DNA of 64,000 nucleotides from positions 125,022 through 189,021 of the forward strand of contig NZ_LMUF01000052.1 in NCBI RefSeq assembly GCF_009766085.1, read 5' to 3'. Made by a program: the position numbers and the translations under genes. Below are positions 25,296 through 34,861 of this stretch, piece by piece. The notes beneath the pieces are model-generated. The model saw nothing but the letters and a program-made list of their open reading frames with translations, had not been told where the DNA came from and searched no databases. The DNA comes from Burkholderia sp. S171 (lineage in GTDB: Bacteria; Pseudomonadota; Gammaproteobacteria; Burkholderiales; Burkholderiaceae). Within the stretch, counting starts at the first letter, position 1. Each line of letters begins with the position of its first letter.

Positions 25296-25487
25296 ATGAC
25301 AGACAATCCCGATCCCGACAAACTGAAAGGCCCCGGTGGCCTGACCTTACGCCAGATCCATGAACAGATTCAAAAGAGCGTCGAGCGCGACCGCGAAGAG
25401 CACGCAACGCGTAACGCCGTCACTGCGCCGAAAAGCAGGTGGCAGCGTTGGGTGCGCTACGTTTGGGGCCGCAGCGGCCGTCGCTAG
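25296..25487 (+). CDS. Small basic hypothetical protein
   Basis: A 63-residue protein beginning MTDNPDPDKLKGPGGLTLRQ, then a charged helix (IHEQIQKSVERDREEHATR) and a basic tail with WQRWVRYVWGRSGRR. It has no signal or membrane segment. The tail could form an amphipathic helix with aromatic residues. No family recognised; the weak ribosome site and small size make it tentative. Confidence 0.45.
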   Translation: MTDNPDPDKLKGPGGLTLRQIHEQIQKSVERDREEHATRNAVTAPKSRWQRWVRYVWGRSGRR

Positions 25488-25618
25488 CGGTGGCTCACCA
25501 GAGACGCCTTAACGACGCCGATTCGGAAACCGGCGCGACGATCAAACTCGACCAGCCGCAGCGTTGAGCGCCCGACGGGCCACAACGATTCCGCGCCGGG
25601 CGCAATCACCCATCCAGC

Positions 25619-26365
25619 TCAGCGCATGCCGCCACTCGCAACAACGTGTTCTCCCGTCAGCCAGCGCGAGTCGTCCGACGCAAGAAACACGGCTATCGCC
25701 GCGATGTCGTCCGGCTGACCCAGTCGGCCAAGCGGAGTCTGCGCGAGCGCCCACGCATCAAGATCGGACCCGATAATCCCTGCGCTTTGCGTACCTTCCG
25801 TCACCACCACGCCCGGATTAATCGAATTCACGCGAATTTTTCGCGGCCCGAGTTCGCGCGCGAGCACGCCGGTAATTGCATCGACTGCGCCTTTCGTGCC
25901 GCTATAAACGGCACTTGCCGGCGGCGTAATGCTGCTGACGACCGAACTGACATTGATGATGCTACCGCCCTCGCCCAGATGACCCACGGCGGCCTGCGTG
26001 GTAAGCAGCACGCCTAGCACGTTGGTATTGAACTGTTTGTGGAAGTGTTCTTCAGTAATCTCTTCGATGGGCGAGAATTCGTAGACGCCCGAATTGTTGA
26101 CCAGGATGTCCAGGCGTCCGAACGTTTCGATGGCCGCGTTGACAATGCCTTTCGCGTCTGCCGCCTTCGACACATCACCACCGACTGCAACCGCCCGGCC
26201 GTCGGCCGCCGTAATCGCTGCTACAACGGCATCTGCGCCCGCCTTGCTGGTCGCATAGTTGACGACGACCGACGCGCCCTCTGCCGCGAGTGCCTTGGCG
26301 ATAGCGGCGCCAATACCCTTTGACGCGCCTGTTACAACGGCGACCTTACCTGTGAGTTTGCTCAT
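25619..26365 (-). CDS. Short-chain dehydrogenase/reductase (classical SDR)
   Basis: A 248-residue classical SDR. VAVVTGASKGIGAAIAKAL holds the cofactor loop, with VVVNYATSK after strand 2 suggesting NADP preference. NNSG is the structural motif, NVSSVVSS the catalytic serine, and VYSGTKGAVD the Tyr-x-x-x-Lys. The end (WLTGEHVVASGGMR) matches 3-oxoacyl-ACP-reductase or glucose-dehydrogenase-like members. The ATG at 26365 has AAGGAAACGATC upstream. Monocistronic; substrate unknown. Confidence 0.93.
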   Translation of the reverse strand: MSKLTGKVAVVTGASKGIGAAIAKALAAEGASVVVNYATSKAGADAVVAAITAADGRAVAVGGDVSKAADAKGIVNAAIETFGRLDILVNNSGVYEFSPIEEITEEHFHKQFNTNVLGVLLTTQAAVGHLGEGGSIINVSSVVSSITPPASAVYSGTKGAVDAITGVLARELGPRKIRVNSINPGVVVTEGTQSAGIIGSDLDAWALAQTPLGRLGQPDDIAAIAVFLASDDSRWLTGEHVVASGGMR

Positions 26366-26518
26366 GATCGTTTCCTTGAAGAAATTGGGTACCGTGGACA
26401 ATGACTGGCTGTTTCAGGGACCAATCGATTTGCGCTGGTGCAAATGTAGACATCTCTTCGGCCGCGATAAAGCGGCGCAAAACGAATTGACTGGATGGAT
26501 TTGATGAACAATTAAAAC

Positions 26519-27199
26519 TCAGGATATTTTCACCGAGAGTTCGGTGCCACCTTTGATGGGCAACTTGACGGACAGAAAGCCGTTGGCAGGATCCCGAATG
26601 AAGTCGATATAGTCTGGCTCGCCGTTATCGTTCATCAGAAACCCGCCGACCCTGAGCTGTGGCGCCACGATCTCGATGACCTGCCGGGCTAGCGACGGCC
26701 CAGACATTAACGGCCAACCATCGATGAGCGCGAAATCAACGGGGCCGCCAAGATCTTTGAGCGTCTGGCGCCCATCGCCTTCGCGAATGTCCACATAGCG
26801 GCTCAATCCGGCGTCGTCGATATTTCTCCTCGCGATCGCGACCTTCGACGGAACCAGTTCGGAACCGATCACCGTGCCGCCGCCGTTGTCGTGCATCGCT
26901 GCAGCAAAATAGAGCGTCGAAAATCCGACCGAGGTCGCGAACTCCGCCACCCTGGTCGCGCGTATGGCGCGGCAAAGCAGGTAGATCAGATCGCCCTGGG
27001 CGGGAAAGACTGAAAAACCGTAGTCGGCGTAATCGGCGGGATCACAGTCCGGATTTGCACGCGGACCGCCATCGTCAGGATAACTTTGCGAAGCCCACAC
27101 CCGATCAATCACAGCATTGACCTGTGCATTTTTAAGGGGAGTCTGGCCACCCGCGGTTCGCGTTTCACGAAGAAATTTTTCGATCGATTCGGCATCCAT
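26519..27199 (-). CDS. SAM-dependent O-methyltransferase-like protein
   Basis: A 226-residue class I methyltransferase. Motif I is RVAEFATSVGFSTLYFAAAM, where the usual Gly-rich loop is ATSVGFST as in class 3 O-methyltransferases. VIGSELVPSKVAIARRNI gives the acidic residue binding the SAM ribose, and DFALIDGWPLM is motif IV. Caffeoyl-CoA-type O-methyltransferases share this layout, but predicted methyltransferases of unknown substrate do too. It lies behind the SDR on the same strand, 154 bp away, probably in a separate unit. Confidence 0.8.
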   Translation of the reverse strand: MDAESIEKFLRETRTAGGQTPLKNAQVNAVIDRVWASQSYPDDGGPRANPDCDPADYADYGFSVFPAQGDLIYLLCRAIRATRVAEFATSVGFSTLYFAAAMHDNGGGTVIGSELVPSKVAIARRNIDDAGLSRYVDIREGDGRQTLKDLGGPVDFALIDGWPLMSGPSLARQVIEIVAPQLRVGGFLMNDNGEPDYIDFIRDPANGFLSVKLPIKGGTELSVKIS

Positions 27200-27783
27200 C
27201 AGTCAGGCCTCTAGTAAATCCAGTGAAAATTGAAAGGAATGTCATGTCGGAAAAACTGGAGCCTTTGCAAGATCGACAGGCTCGGCGCATACATCTCGCT
27301 TCGCCTGGATCACCGCGGCGTTCGCTCAAGGCATAGCGAAGCATGGCGTGGCATGCGCTACGTCATTTCCGCAGGTCCCTGAAGTTAAGACGTTTCAAGC
27401 GCGGAAATATTGTGGACAAACGAGGATTAATTGACTGGCAACTCGCGCGGCCTACATTGCAGCCGAGGGCTTACGGATAAGCCAAATTCGGCGCACACTG
27501 ACAGTCCTGCTCGCACTAGCAGACTTCCCTTGGGTCCGTGAAGATATCGGGAGCCCGTTTCCGGCAGATCGGCCTTCGGGGAAGCCGTAGCGTCTCACCG
27601 TCTTCTAGTCAGTCATTCCGCCGTACCGCTCGTGCTTTACTTGGCTTATGTCATACCGTATGGCCTCCTTGCGGTGCAGTCACACTGTCCTCGCCCGAGC
27701 CTGCCGTACGCTGCCACAGTCCGCTAAACCAGCGGATTTCGCGTATAACGCAAGTCAATCTGGTAGTCGGGAAAACGAATAAA
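27200..27783. other. Non-coding gap upstream of alpha/beta hydrolase
   Basis: Roughly 580 bp between divergent genes. One frame stays open on the plus strand into the hydrolase gene from 27538 but has atypical composition and no ribosome site. I see no RNA gene, repeat or clear promoter. Confidence 0.4.
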
Positions 27784-28872
27784 ATGAACCCTGCTCTGCT
27801 GGCTAAACGTCGACTTATCCGTGCTGCAATGGCGTTTCTGTTGTGCTGCTTGGCCACGTGGTCGGCCATGACATTCGCGCAAACCATTCAGCCTGGCGCT
27901 CCCTATCCGGTCGGGATGAAACAGCTGGAATACTTAGACACGGCACAGGGCAATCGACACTTGGCGCTTACACTGTTCTACCCAGCTGTACTGAACAAGT
28001 CCGATGTGCCCGCGCGCATGATTTTCTTCACCAACCTGCACCTCTACAAGAACGCGCAAGTAATAGCCGACACGGTAAGGCGTCCGCTTATCATGTTCTC
28101 GCACGGGCATGGCAGCAACGGGCTCTACTACGCCTGGTTTGCCGAGTTCATGGCGTCGCGCGGATATATCGTGGCCACTCTGTACCACTACCGCGCCAAC
28201 ACGTATGACGCAACAATCATGTACACGAGGAGCAAGCTCTGGCAGCGCCCTGTCGACATCAGCAAGGACATCACGTTCCTCTTGAACGATAAAGCCTGGG
28301 GACCGCATATCGATCCGAATCGAATTGGCGTCGCCGGTCATTCGCAGGGAGGCTTCACGTCGCTCTGGATTGGCGGCGCAATGGTGAACGCGGACAAGTA
28401 TCTCGCGTACCAGCGCGCGTGGAAGAACAACGATACGGTGCCGGCGTCACTGCGCAAGGAGTTGCCGCTCGATGCCAGGCCCGCTCTCAAGGTATCGGAC
28501 AGCCGGGTCAAGGCGGTCTTCGCGATGGCGCCGGGTGACCTGCCGGGCTTCGGAATGGACGCGCAAGGGGTCGCACAACTGAAGGTGCCCGCCTATATCA
28601 TCGTAGGTGCGAGGGACACACAGGCGCCGCCTAAAGAGAATGCCGAATTCGCGGCAAAGTACGCTCCCCATGCGCAACTGGATGTGATGCCGGGCCTTGT
28701 CGACCATGAAATCTTCGCCAACGAATGCGATCAGGATGGAAGGGACACGTGGCCGGAAGCTTGCATAGATGCGCCGGGCGTTGACCGGACCAGCCTGCAC
28801 CAGTACATCGGAAATGCCGCGCTGAAGTTCTTCGATACAAACCTGAATGTTCAGCGAAACTCGTCAAATTAG
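27784..28872 (+). CDS. Secreted alpha/beta hydrolase (dienelactone hydrolase / PAF-acetylhydrolase-like)
   Basis: A 362-residue exported hydrolase. After a basic N-terminus, a signal peptide AAMAFLLCCLATWSAMTFA is followed by PGAPYPVGMKQLEY. MFSHGHGSNGLYYAWFAEF is the oxyanion region, VAGHSQGGFTSLWIG carries the nucleophile Ser in G-x-S-x-G, VPAYIIVGARDTQAPP the acidic residue and GLVDHEIF the histidine. The long insertions fit the predicted dienelactone hydrolase family that includes platelet-activating-factor acetylhydrolase-like proteins. Periplasmic esterase of unknown substrate; no operon partners. Confidence 0.85.
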   Translation: MNPALLAKRRLIRAAMAFLLCCLATWSAMTFAQTIQPGAPYPVGMKQLEYLDTAQGNRHLALTLFYPAVLNKSDVPARMIFFTNLHLYKNAQVIADTVRRPLIMFSHGHGSNGLYYAWFAEFMASRGYIVATLYHYRANTYDATIMYTRSKLWQRPVDISKDITFLLNDKAWGPHIDPNRIGVAGHSQGGFTSLWIGGAMVNADKYLAYQRAWKNNDTVPASLRKELPLDARPALKVSDSRVKAVFAMAPGDLPGFGMDAQGVAQLKVPAYIIVGARDTQAPPKENAEFAAKYAPHAQLDVMPGLVDHEIFANECDQDGRDTWPEACIDAPGVDRTSLHQYIGNAALKFFDTNLNVQRNSSN

Positions 28873-29033
28873 CCGACCTGCAACGAGGTACGCGTGGGTG
28901 TGGAATGACCGAATCCAACCGGACCCGGTCCGACCTTGAACTAGCGGGGTGAGCCACCACTGACCGGTCCGCATCCGTGCAAAAGTCGAGCCGCTTTCGT
29001 CCTTCGACTTAGCGCGACTTTCAACGTTCGCCC

Positions 29034-29834
29034 CTACGCCTCCGGGACTTCGATGGTCCCTTCAAGAAATTGAACAGCGCGACCGGAGATAAACACCCGG
29101 TCGTCTTGTACGCGGCAATGAAGTAACCCGCTGCGGCGTGACACCTGCATGGCCACGAGTTCCGACCTGCCTAAACGGTCAGACCAGAATGGTGCGAGCG
29201 CCGCGTGAATAGATCCGGTCACCGGATCTTCATCTCCGCCATTGGCAGGCCAAAAATAGCGGGACACAAAATCATGCTCATCTCCGCGCGCTGTCACGAC
29301 GACATCGAGCGGACCCAGTGTCGACAGCAGATTAAGTTCGGGTACGACGGATCGAACCTCGTGTTCTGTTTCGTAGACGGCAACATAGGCTTGCTGGTTT
29401 ATCAGCACTTCTTGAGGCCGTATCGAAAGCCCCTGGATCAAGTTTGCGGGTATTTCATTCAGTTTTTCAGGCCGGCGCTGCGGGAAGCTCATTTCGATCA
29501 GACCGTCATGCGTCTGGCGAACGGCAAGCCGGCCGACCGCTTTCGCAACAAATTCGATGACATCCACATCACCGGATTGCTTGAAGATCACATAGGCACT
29601 TGCCAGCGTGGCATGGCCACAAAAAGCGATTTCGGTAAGGGGAGAAAACCAGCGGATGTCGAACGCGCCATCGGCATCTTTCACGAAGAACGCTGTCTCG
29701 GACAAGTTGTTCTCAGCGGCGATTGCTTGCATCAAACTATCGGGTAACCAGCGTTCGAGTGGCACTACTGCAGCGTAGTTGCCCTTGAATACCGTATCCG
29801 TAAATGCATCGATCTGATAGATCGGCAGTTTCAT
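29034..29834 (-). CDS. PhzF-family isomerase/epimerase-fold protein
   Basis: A 266-residue protein of the PhzF phenazine-biosynthesis/diaminopimelate epimerase fold. The opening YQIDAFTDTVFKGNYAAVV and NNLSETAFFV, with the conserved catalytic Glu, are hallmarks. EIAFCGHATLASAYVIF and GGDEDPVTGSIHAAL follow. Most members are not phenazine enzymes and their substrate is unknown. No phenazine genes are present nearby. The gene is alone on its strand. Confidence 0.9.
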   Translation of the reverse strand: MKLPIYQIDAFTDTVFKGNYAAVVPLERWLPDSLMQAIAAENNLSETAFFVKDADGAFDIRWFSPLTEIAFCGHATLASAYVIFKQSGDVDVIEFVAKAVGRLAVRQTHDGLIEMSFPQRRPEKLNEIPANLIQGLSIRPQEVLINQQAYVAVYETEHEVRSVVPELNLLSTLGPLDVVVTARGDEHDFVSRYFWPANGGDEDPVTGSIHAALAPFWSDRLGRSELVAMQVSRRSGLLHCRVQDDRVFISGRAVQFLEGTIEVPEA

Positions 29835-30070
29835 GAGATGTGCCTGTTCAAAGCGGGAAATGGGTCAGCCATGTGCGGTGTTATTCGTAGACAACAATAT
29901 CAGCCCGCTAAGCGGGCGAACATGTACAGATTGCGTTGCCCAGCACAAAAAGCGACCGCTCATTTGGGTCGACGACGCAGCGCGCGTCGTCTGAACACGA
30001 ATGGGGTCCAATGTCTGGGCGATGCCGACGCTCGAACAATCATCGCTCGAGCTGGGTGCCCGATGCAGAC

Positions 30071-30661
30071 TCAGCGCTTGTCGCGAACTGCCTGCTGTCT
30101 TCGGCCTTGCGAGGCGATGTGTGTCTGGATTACCTTGGAACGCGAGCCGGCGAGCTGCGAGCGTTGCGCCGCTGCGCTTGCCTTCTCACTGGTCAAGCCC
30201 AGGCTTGCTTTGGGATTTCTTGCCACCGACGCAACCGCTGCGCGCTTGTTGGCAGGCCTTTTTGCAGCGATGACCTTGCCGGGCTCGACACGCGGCTTAC
30301 GTGTTGCAGCTAGCGCGAGCGCGCTCTCCGCCTGGCTGGCCTTACGGGCTTCGGCCGCTGCAAGCTTGTCCTGTCTGGCCGCCAGGCGCTGCTGCACCTC
30401 TTCGAACAGTTTGACTTTTTGTTCAGTGCGCGCGTTGTCGTTGCCTTGCACACCCGACTTGGTCCCGGTGCGCTCGCGGGTGGCCAGTTTCTGACGGCGC
30501 AGAAGATCGCGATATTTGTCGCGCAGGTCGCAAGCGCGCTTGAATTTCTGGCGCAGTTGCGCAGCGCTCCACCCGGTCAGGGCCTCGCCGACACTGGACT
30601 CAAACAACGGCAACTCGGATGCGGTAAGCAATCCCCGGGCGTGGCGGCGGTTGTATGCCAT
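30071..30661 (-). CDS. Basic hypothetical protein with helical, Ala/Lys/Arg-rich tail
   Basis: A 196-residue protein starting MAYNRRHARGLLTASELPLF with GGAG upstream of the ATG. The first half has LTGWSAAQLRQKFKRACDLRDK, a compact helical segment. Residues 60-196 are highly charged, rich in Ala, Lys, Arg and Gln (QQRLAARQDKLAAAEARKA), likely coiled coil followed by a disordered basic tail. Such composition suits nucleic-acid binding, but I recognise no domain. It is divergent from the flavin-reductase-like gene. Confidence 0.7.
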   Translation of the reverse strand: MAYNRRHARGLLTASELPLFESSVGEALTGWSAAQLRQKFKRACDLRDKYRDLLRRQKLATRERTGTKSGVQGNDNARTEQKVKLFEEVQQRLAARQDKLAAAEARKASQAESALALAATRKPRVEPGKVIAAKRPANKRAAVASVARNPKASLGLTSEKASAAAQRSQLAGSRSKVIQTHIASQGRRQQAVRDKR

Positions 30662-31028
30662 GTGAGTGTCTCCGGTGTCTATGCTGAATGTATAGAGCAC
30701 GGAGGCCACTAGGGCAAGCTTGCGTTTTCCAAAGCGGTCAGCATCAAGTGCTCTGGCCGAACCCGACAGTGCGGTCGGTGCGCGCAGACTGCGCATCGAT
30801 TGAAAACTGAACTTCCGTCACCGGACCCCGTTGGGCGCGTTCGAGCGCGTTCGAGCGCGAGCAATGTCGAGTTCCGCATTCAAGCTTACAACGGCCTCTC
30901 ACTCTCAAACCGCTTAGCTGCTTCGACAGTTCATGCCTCATTGAAACGTTGCCGCCGGGGGTTGGAGCATACTCAATCCACCCTATGTTGAACGCCTCAA
31001 AAAACGACCAACCAGTGCGGAGTAGATA
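30662..31028. other. Divergent intergenic region with short tandem repeat
   Basis: A 367-bp gap between divergent genes. It holds a short direct repeat, GCGTTCGAGC twice in tandem near 30836-30856. No coding frame has a ribosome site. It presumably carries the promoters of both flanking genes. Confidence 0.4.
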
Positions 31029-31646
31029 ATGACCGACTCTTCGTTTCAGACCATTCAGCCCACGATCCTTTATTTCGGAACGCCCGTAGCGCTTGTTAGT
31101 TTACTTAACGAGGATGGGTCGACTAACATCGCGCCTATCTCTTCATTTTGGGCGCTGGGATGGACCATGATGCTTGGCCTGCTCGACGAAACGAAAACCG
31201 CTGAAAACCTCGCGCGCCATCCTGAGTGCGTAGTCAATATTCCGTCTCCCGACCTTTGGCGCCAAGTAGAAGAACTCGCACCGCTTACGGGAAAAGATCC
31301 CGTACCGGACTTGAAGGCGAAGCAGTTTCACTTCGAGAAAGACAAGTTTGAAGCGGGTGATTTTACGCCCATGCTCAGCGAACTTGTTGAACCGGCTCGC
31401 GTAGCTGAATGCCCCATGCATCTCGAAGCCAGGGTCCGTCATATCCATCGCATGGGTGGAGAGCAACTCGAGCAACTCGGCGGTGGCGTTGCAGCGGAGG
31501 TGGAGATAGTCCGCGTACATGCAGACAAAGCCTTCGTGACGGAAGGCAAACATATTGACCCTGAGAAGTGGTCGCCGCTCATCTACAACTTCCGCCACTA
31601 TTTCAGGCTCGCGGGGCAGGAACTCGGGAAGACATTCCGCGCTTAG
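31029..31646 (+). CDS. Flavin reductase-like, FMN-binding split barrel protein
   Basis: A 205-residue protein of the flavin reductase family. TPVALVSLLNEDGSTNIAPISSFWALG is the FMN phosphate-binding strand-turn, LLDETKTAENLARHPECVVNIPS follows the usual pattern, and ECPMHLEARVRHIHRM is the dimer strand. Members bind FMN and reduce flavins or act as oxidoreductases toward small aromatics. No paired oxygenase is adjacent, so its partner is unknown. Confidence 0.85.
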   Translation: MTDSSFQTIQPTILYFGTPVALVSLLNEDGSTNIAPISSFWALGWTMMLGLLDETKTAENLARHPECVVNIPSPDLWRQVEELAPLTGKDPVPDLKAKQFHFEKDKFEAGDFTPMLSELVEPARVAECPMHLEARVRHIHRMGGEQLEQLGGGVAAEVEIVRVHADKAFVTEGKHIDPEKWSPLIYNFRHYFRLAGQELGKTFRA

Positions 31647-31874
31647 CCTGGCGAAACATGAACAACGGTGGCGACGTTACGACGCCCCTCTCGCGGCAAC
31701 CGTTGGCGCTCGTTTGACCGATCCGGAGCGTCGATAAGCAGCGCATCACACGTCATCGCCCCAAGGCCGGTATGCACTTTTCCTACTCTGGAGAAGCCAA
31801 ACCGGCAAGCGCGGCTTTCGCCGGCGCTTTACCCGTGCGATGCTGACTATATTTCACAGATGAAGGGCTTCAGC

Positions 31875-32759
31875 CTACCGGGCGATCAGAGACTTTACCT
31901 GCCTCAGGCCTTTTAACGCGGCGCGCTTGGAGCGGTCAACGAACTGCGAAGTCCCCGGCGGCCGAGGGTTTAGCCCAAGCTTGCGCATATGGTGGTTGGC
32001 GCGGTAAGCATCCCCATAGTGCTGTGGGAATTCCATGTTGAGGCTGAGCGAGATGGATACGTTGTCGTGGTTTTGCACCCAATGAGCAGCGTGGGTCGGG
32101 ATATGCACCGCATCGCCGGGATAGAGCGTGAATTGCCGGGCGACCGTCTCGGCATGCGGTTTATAAGTACCTGCAGTAATCGAGACCGAATAATATTGCT
32201 CGATTTCTTCCTCAGTGGTCACACTGCGGTCCATGGGATCGCATACCCAAAGATCCTTGGATCCCTGTAACTGCACCAGGAAATTGACCTCGGAATCGAA
32301 GTGATAAGGCGTCTTGCGCCCCGGTGAGGTGATGAACACCAGCATCTCAGCATTGCTCAGGAGTCTTGAGCCTTCGGGCCCGGCAATCTCGCGCACGAAG
32401 GCCTCGTATTCTTCGAGCAGCGCCTTATAGGCCGGATTGGCCTCGACATGTTTCAGCACAAGCCATGCGCCCGCAGTATCAATGCGGTCGATGATCTCGG
32501 AGATTGTCATGTCGGGGCCGGGCGTTGTTCCCCATTTGTCAGCAAGCGTGAGATCGCCGGTATCGACATATATGTCGTCCTTGCGCTTCGCCGCCTCCTC
32601 AGCCACCTTGGTCAGCGACTCAATGGAAAATAACGGATGGCCAGCGAGCGGATGGTACGCCGCGAACGCCTCTTTATGAAGCGCACTTCGGCAGTCCGCG
32701 AGCGGATCGACGGTGCTCCATTGCTTAGTAACCGGAACACGGGAGGAACTGGTCAACAT
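31875..32759 (-). CDS. JmjC/cupin-like Fe(II)/2-oxoglutarate oxygenase-type protein
   Basis: A 294-residue protein with a JmjC-like double-stranded beta helix. TPYHFDSEVNFLVQLQGSKD carries the iron-binding H-x-D and GDAVHIPTHAAHWVQN the distal histidine, with KDLWVCDP between. This matches cupin_8/JmjC hydroxylase-like proteins that modify proteins or small molecules. The ATG at 32759 is near the end of the gap. It may instead be a transcription factor of the JmjC type in which catalysis is unproven. Solitary gene. Confidence 0.8.
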   Translation of the reverse strand: MLTSSSRVPVTKQWSTVDPLADCRSALHKEAFAAYHPLAGHPLFSIESLTKVAEEAAKRKDDIYVDTGDLTLADKWGTTPGPDMTISEIIDRIDTAGAWLVLKHVEANPAYKALLEEYEAFVREIAGPEGSRLLSNAEMLVFITSPGRKTPYHFDSEVNFLVQLQGSKDLWVCDPMDRSVTTEEEIEQYYSVSITAGTYKPHAETVARQFTLYPGDAVHIPTHAAHWVQNHDNVSISLSLNMEFPQHYGDAYRANHHMRKLGLNPRPPGTSQFVDRSKRAALKGLRQVKSLIAR

Positions 32760-33115
32760 GGATTTGCTCCGCACACTTGAGATTAGCGCAGGAAAACGCG
32801 AGCGGTGAACATTCGGTCCCGTTGACCCCCGAGATCCATAGGTTTGCGCCGCCCGGCCGGAAAAACCTTCCGGATACTACTTGATGAGCAGCCCGGCAAC
32901 TGTGCGCAATCCCACCAACCGTTTGCGACGGTCCGGTCAAAATTATTTCTGAACGTAAGCGCGTGGTGAAGGCATCGTGAATCGACGTAGCGTGCCTGGA
33001 AGCATCGCGTCCACTTAACGATGAACCAACCCTGTAATGTTTGACAGGTTGATCGAGCAGAGTCGGCCGCCCTTGATCGGTCCGCATCGGACAGAAGGCG
33101 ACCCTCATGCGGCCA
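32760..33115. other. Non-coding gap upstream of JmjC-like gene
   Basis: A 356-bp gap. It contains the presumed promoter of the JmjC-like gene and the 3' end of the GntR gene. No open frame with a ribosome site, repeat or RNA signal is seen. Confidence 0.4.
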
Positions 33116-33829
33116 TCAAATCCCGAACAGGTTGTGCTGAATCTGACGCAGGTGCCCGATCAACACCTGGCCGGCCTGCTCGGCATCGCGATCACGTAGC
33201 GCTTCGACTATCGCCCTGTGCTGCGCTTCGTATTCCTTGCGCCGCTCGGGCGTGAGCGAGTGGCGCTTGAGTCGGCCCCATTCGCCCTGTTCCCGAACGC
33301 GATTGGTCAGTTCAAGCACCTTGAGGAAGAACGAGTTGTGAGTTGCCATGGCGAATGTGCGATGCAACTCGCCATCCCAGTGCTCGAATTCTTCGACGGT
33401 TTGCGCCGCTTCCGAGCGGTCGATGCACTCCATCATCCGCGCGAAGTCGGACGACGTGGCATTGCGCGCGATCAGCTTTGGCATCAACGGTTCAATAAGA
33501 AGTCGCGCTTCCATCAGCTCGGCTGGACTGGTCTGCGTCTCGGATATCTCGTCAATCACTAACTCCGGCGCCGGCAATGCCCTGGCTGCACCGGGAAGTA
33601 CAAAAGTCCCGCTACCCACAGTCTGCGTGATCAGGCCAAGCTCCTTCAGGCCCTGTAAAACACGCCTGACAGAGCCACGCGACGCACCGAACTGCTCGCT
33701 CAACTGACGTTCAGCGGGGAGTTTAATTCCGTCCCGCATGCGGCCCGACGCAATCTCATCGTGCAGATACGCGGCCAGCGCTTTTGCGCCGGCGGCCCGC
33801 ACAGGGCTCTTCGCCTCGATATCACTCAT
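33116..33829 (-). CDS. GntR/FadR-subfamily regulator of the hydrolase operon
   Basis: A 237-residue regulator. The winged HTH reads KALAAYLHDEIASGRMRDG, then LSEQFGASRGSVRRVLQGLK and a VGSGTFV wing. The C-terminal all-helical FCD domain (ELMEARLLIEPLMPKLIARN; DGELHRTFAMATHNSFF, whose His residues usually bind a metal) marks the FadR subgroup that senses carboxylates. It is divergent from the four-hydrolase operon with 150 bp between starts, which contain two CCAATTGG boxes. Its effector is probably the pathway acid. Confidence 0.92.
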   Translation of the reverse strand: MSDIEAKSPVRAAGAKALAAYLHDEIASGRMRDGIKLPAERQLSEQFGASRGSVRRVLQGLKELGLITQTVGSGTFVLPGAARALPAPELVIDEISETQTSPAELMEARLLIEPLMPKLIARNATSSDFARMMECIDRSEAAQTVEEFEHWDGELHRTFAMATHNSFFLKVLELTNRVREQGEWGRLKRHSLTPERRKEYEAQHRAIVEALRDRDAEQAGQVLIGHLRQIQHNLFGI

Positions 33830-33875
33830 CTTGATGCTCCCCGGTTTTGCCTTATAAAAATCATATCACAAGAAG

Positions 33876-33960
33876 TACCAATTGGTAGCGATATTGGTTT
33901 ACCCTCGCTTGCAAAGCGTCCAATATGGTTCTACAGTAGCTCATACACAAACCAATTGGG
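33876..33960. promoter_or_regulatory. Promoter with two CCAATTGG boxes for the hydrolase operon
   Basis: A perfect 12-bp palindrome TACCAATTGGTA (33876-33887) and a second box ACCAATTGGG (33951-33960) flank a candidate sigma-70 promoter: TTGCAA at 33909-33914, a 17-bp spacer, TACAGT at 33932-33937. The second box would lie just past the transcription start. Repeated palindromes around a promoter next to a FadR-type repressor are its likely operators. Confidence 0.5.
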
Positions 33961-33979
33961 CTATTTCAGGAGCTACTTT

Positions 33980-34861
33980 ATGAAACTCGCAAATCTCCAC
34001 GTAGACGGCGCTGCGCTCATCGCTGTCGTGGATACTGACAAATCGGTTTTCTGGCCGGTGTCCACGTTGGTCCCGGACTTTAATGGAGACATGGTCCAAT
34101 TGGTCCAGTCGTTCGGCCAGATCAAAAGCGATCTGCGCCCACGCGGCGAGGGTCGCCCTCTGGCCGAAGCCACGGTGCTAGCGCCGATCGACCAGCCGCG
34201 TCGCAACATCTTTTGCGTGGGAAAGAACTATCACGATCACGCAGCCGAATTCCAGAAATCGGGCTTCGACAGCAGCGCCAAGGACGGCGAACACGCACCG
34301 GAAGCCCCGGTCATCTTCACGAAGCCGGCCAGCACGGTCATTGGTCCGGGCGTGAAGATTCCGCGCCATGCTGATGTCACGAGTCAACTGGACTACGAAG
34401 CCGAACTTGGCGTGGTTATCGGGAAGGCTGGGCGTGGCATCAAGAAGGCCGACGCCATGGACTACGTCTTCGGCTACACGGTGATCAACGACTTCACTGC
34501 ACGCGACCTCCAGAAACTCCACCGGCAATGGTTCATCGGCAAATCCCTGGACGGCTTTTGTCCGATGGGACCGTACCTCGTCACCGCTGATGAAGTCGAC
34601 GGCCAGAACATCGACGTGAAGTGCTGGGTCAATGGCGAATTGCGTCAGAACTCGAACACGAAGCAACTCATTTTCGACATTCCGACGCTTATCGAAACGC
34701 TCTCGGCTGGCATCGAGTTGCAACCCGGCGATGTGATTGCAACAGGCACGCCAGCGGGTGTGGGTATCGGCTTCAGTCCGCCGAAATTCCTGCAAAAGGG
34801 TGATGTGATTCGCATCGAAATCGAGAACGTTGGTGTGTTGGAAAACGAGGTGGGCGAATGA
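33980..34861 (+). CDS. Fumarylacetoacetate hydrolase (FAH) family protein
   Basis: A 293-residue member of the FAH superfamily. The N-terminal part is LANLHVDGAALIAVVD, followed by the core PRRNIFCVGKNYHDHAAEF, the metal-binding LDYEAELGVVIGKAG and NDFTARDLQ, and the typical ending PGDVIATGTPAGVGIG. Metal ligands (the E-x-E and D) are intact. Family members hydrolyse or isomerise beta-diketones and 2-oxo acids in aromatic ring-cleavage routes. First gene of a four-gene operon and fused by ATGA to the next. Exact reaction unknown. Confidence 0.92.
   Translation: MKLANLHVDGAALIAVVDTDKSVFWPVSTLVPDFNGDMVQLVQSFGQIKSDLRPRGEGRPLAEATVLAPIDQPRRNIFCVGKNYHDHAAEFQKSGFDSSAKDGEHAPEAPVIFTKPASTVIGPGVKIPRHADVTSQLDYEAELGVVIGKAGRGIKKADAMDYVFGYTVINDFTARDLQKLHRQWFIGKSLDGFCPMGPYLVTADEVDGQNIDVKCWVNGELRQNSNTKQLIFDIPTLIETLSAGIELQPGDVIATGTPAGVGIGFSPPKFLQKGDVIRIEIENVGVLENEVGE

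Noticed and set aside
29902..29916. Inverted repeat GCCCGCT-A-AGCGGGC as terminator of the basic protein gene
   Set aside because: About 150 bp past the stop with no U-run and almost no loop; not enough to call.
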